Shown here piece after piece: positions 51,078 to 52,540 of a stretch of 52,540 nucleotides of DNA (its first letter is position 1; each line of letters starts with the position of its first letter). Origin of the DNA: Thermoplasmatales archaeon SW_10_69_26 (GTDB taxonomy: Archaea > Thermoplasmatota > SW-10-69-26); contig PXUB01000002.1 of NCBI GenBank assembly GCA_003009755.1, positions 10,943-63,482 of the forward strand, written 5' to 3'. The position numbers were made by a program, and so were the translations under genes. A model generated the notes under the pieces. It was not told where the DNA came from. It ran no database searches and saw nothing but the letters and a program-made list of their open reading frames with translations.

Positions 51078-51374
51078 CTTGAGCCCCTCGGACCGGCTGG
51101 GCGGCGGTTAAGGGTTGGCGTGTGACGGACCGAGGTGCCCCCCCCCCGTTCTGTGGTGCTGGCGGGCAACCAACCACCCTTCGGCCTACTCGAAGCACGA
51201 ACCAACCTCCACGCACATGACGGTGATGTCCGGCCCGCCGGGCGCGACGGCTCGGGCGAACCCAGGACTCCAGGCAACCCGGTCTAAGCGGTCCACCACG
51301 GCCGCAATCGAACACGAAGCCCACCCAGGAACGCCGATGCCGCAAGCCCCCTACAGACGTCGATTACCCTCGCC
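51078..51374. other. 297-nt spacer between repeat protein and IS110 copy
   Basis: No gene or clear RNA. It contains a run of ten Cs near 51138-51147 and should hold the promoter of the repeat protein (minus) and the 3' end of the insertion sequence. I could not define IS termini here. Confidence 0.4.
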
Positions 51375-52476
51375 TCATCGGGGGGAAGCGGTCATGAAGC
51401 CGACCCCCGGCGGGCCGTGAGGCTTGATCTTCAACCGCTTGTTCTCCGTCGTACTCGGATTCTGCCAGGAACACTCCTCGCCCTTCGTCCACACCGCGTA
51501 CACCGTGTTGCACATCTTCCCACGCGCACGCCCCAACGCGCTGCTGCGAAGCTTGCCACGCCCCCATCTGCCGCTGATACATCGCATTCACCAGGTTCCC
51601 ACCCTTCGTCTTCGTCGCCGCCGACTCCGCCGCGATCCCCACCGCCGCCTTCACCCGCTCGTTGCACCGCGACACCGGCCCCTCCTGCCGCGCCGGCCCA
51701 CCACTTTGCCGATTCCGCGGAGCTCCCCCCGCATACGAACGGAACTGATCGATCGTGTCGAACCTGTCCATCGACCCGACCTCATACCGAAGCACCGCGG
51801 CATTGTGGAGACCTACGCCGGGGATCGAGACCAGCCGGTCGACGATCGCATCCTCCACGATCAACCCGGCCACCATCGCATCCAGCTCCTCCACCGGCTC
51901 CAAGGCCTCGATCTGCGCCAAGTGCGCCTCCATCAACGACCGCGCCTTCGGATCCAGCTCCTGCTGCCGAAGCCACGCTCGACCCTTCTCCCCGTACAGA
52001 GCATCGGAACCGAACGGCGGATCAATCCCCTCCCGACGCAAATACGAACCCAAGCGCTGCTTGGCCTGCGTGCACTGCTCCACGACGTCTTTCCTCGCGC
52101 GAATCAACTCGCGGGCCTCCAACACCGACGGGTCCGGGATGTTGACCTCAGGGAACTTGTCGATCCGCACCAGATCCGCGATCTCGAAGGCGTCCTTGCC
52201 GTCGAACGTCTGATCGCACTGCCAGATCGTCTTCATCCGCTTCGAGTCGCCAAGACGGACCGTGTAGTCTCGTTCGACCAGGTAGTCCTGCACCGGGTAT
52301 GCGAGGGTGCCGACCTCGAGCCCGATCGGCGTCTGTTCGTCGACGAGTTCGGTCAGCTCGTCGTACCCGGGCTCCGTGTTCGGCAGCTGATCTTCGAGGG
52401 CGATGGTGCCCGTCGTGTCGACGACGCACAGGTCCAGGCGGTTGTTGCTGATGTCGATGCCGGCGTAGTGATCCAT
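51375..52476 (-). pseudogene. IS110-family transposase, frameshifted near its C-terminus
   Basis: N-terminal RuvC-like DEDD domain: 'MDHYAGIDISNNRLDLCVVD' (D8), 'IGLEVGTLAYPVQDYL' (E54) and 'FDGKDAFEIADLVRID'. The C-terminal Tnp_20 domain has 'VSIPGVGLHNAAVLRYEVGS', 'FRSYAGGAPRNRQSGG' and 'GPVSRCNERVKAA'. From about 51540 the family-like sequence continues in another frame ('ALGRARGKMCNTVYAVWTKG') to the stop at 51375. IS110 elements recombine using a bridge RNA encoded in a non-coding end; here that end would lie upstream, at 52477 and beyond the window. Inactive if the frameshift is real. Confidence 0.85.
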
Positions 52477-52540
52477 GCGGGTCTCCTCCAAGCAGGCCGG
52501 CGTGCGCGGCCCCGTGCGAATCGGGCCGCGCCTCAAGGAG

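Noticed and set aside
49109-51111. Several long plus-strand frames across the repeat protein
   Set aside because: They mirror the 75-bp DNA periodicity of the minus-strand gene; they lack a signal peptide and coherent repeats, and the minus-strand frame explains the pattern fully.

Overview
The window looks like chromosomal DNA from a high-GC archaeon with an acidic (Asp/Glu-rich) proteome, most likely a euryarchaeote related to Thermoplasmatota or Halobacteria; I cannot name a genus. The evidence is: NucS with a C-terminal PCNA-binding motif, pantoate kinase beside archaeal CoaBC, archaeal RNase J overlapping geranylgeranyl diphosphate synthase, a rhomboid protease fused to an AN1 zinc finger, frequent GTG starts, and TATA-like boxes about 25-30 nt upstream of start codons, which implies leaderless mRNAs.

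Layout. 0.1-6 kb: membrane protein, 3-methyladenine glycosylase, DUF6159 membrane protein, AN1-rhomboid, SWIM protein, and a decayed trehalose/glucan pair (GH15 enzyme and trehalose-phosphatase, each with an internal deletion). 6-19 kb: nucS, ACT protein, a secreted protein with a C-terminal sorting-like tail, an NDP-sugar pyrophosphorylase/GlmM-type mutase pair, a structured intergenic RNA candidate, dehalogenase-like hydrolase, class II amidotransferase, M32 carboxypeptidase, DMT exporter, endonuclease III and two lipoproteins (one frameshifted). 19-22 kb: archaeal CoA synthesis genes and an unknown gene.

22.17-26.73 kb: a 4.5 kb AT-richer element integrated at tRNA-Gly(CCC), bounded by 97-bp direct repeats. 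It carries a split tyrosine integrase, a palindrome cluster and a compact restriction-modification-like module: an XRE-fused adenine methyltransferase, divergent from a winged-helix protein that overlaps a putative restriction endonuclease, with a palindromic operator candidate between them.

26.8-37 kb: envelope and glycan genes (PAP2 phosphatase, GT-C and PMT-like glycosyltransferases, GT2-GtrA, cis-prenyltransferase UppS), a metal-dependent hydrolase and a frameshifted CBS protein. 37-48 kb: frameshifted macrodomain protein, GGPP synthase/RNase J, coiled-coil protein, secreted beta-sandwich protein, phosphoglycerate kinase, methionyl-tRNA synthetase, Nudix hydrolase and a lipocalin-like protein. 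49-52.5 kb: a 680-residue secreted protein made of 18 cysteine-paired, sequon-bearing 25-residue repeats, then a frameshifted IS110-family transposase at the window edge.

Several non-essential genes are frame-disrupted while housekeeping genes are intact. This could be real decay or residual assembly indels; raw reads would decide. The most novel-looking items are the tRNA-Gly element with its R-M-like module, the repeat glycoprotein, a 3'-UTR sequence family that begins exactly at two unrelated stop codons, and the closed multi-helix RNA candidate at 11.0 kb.
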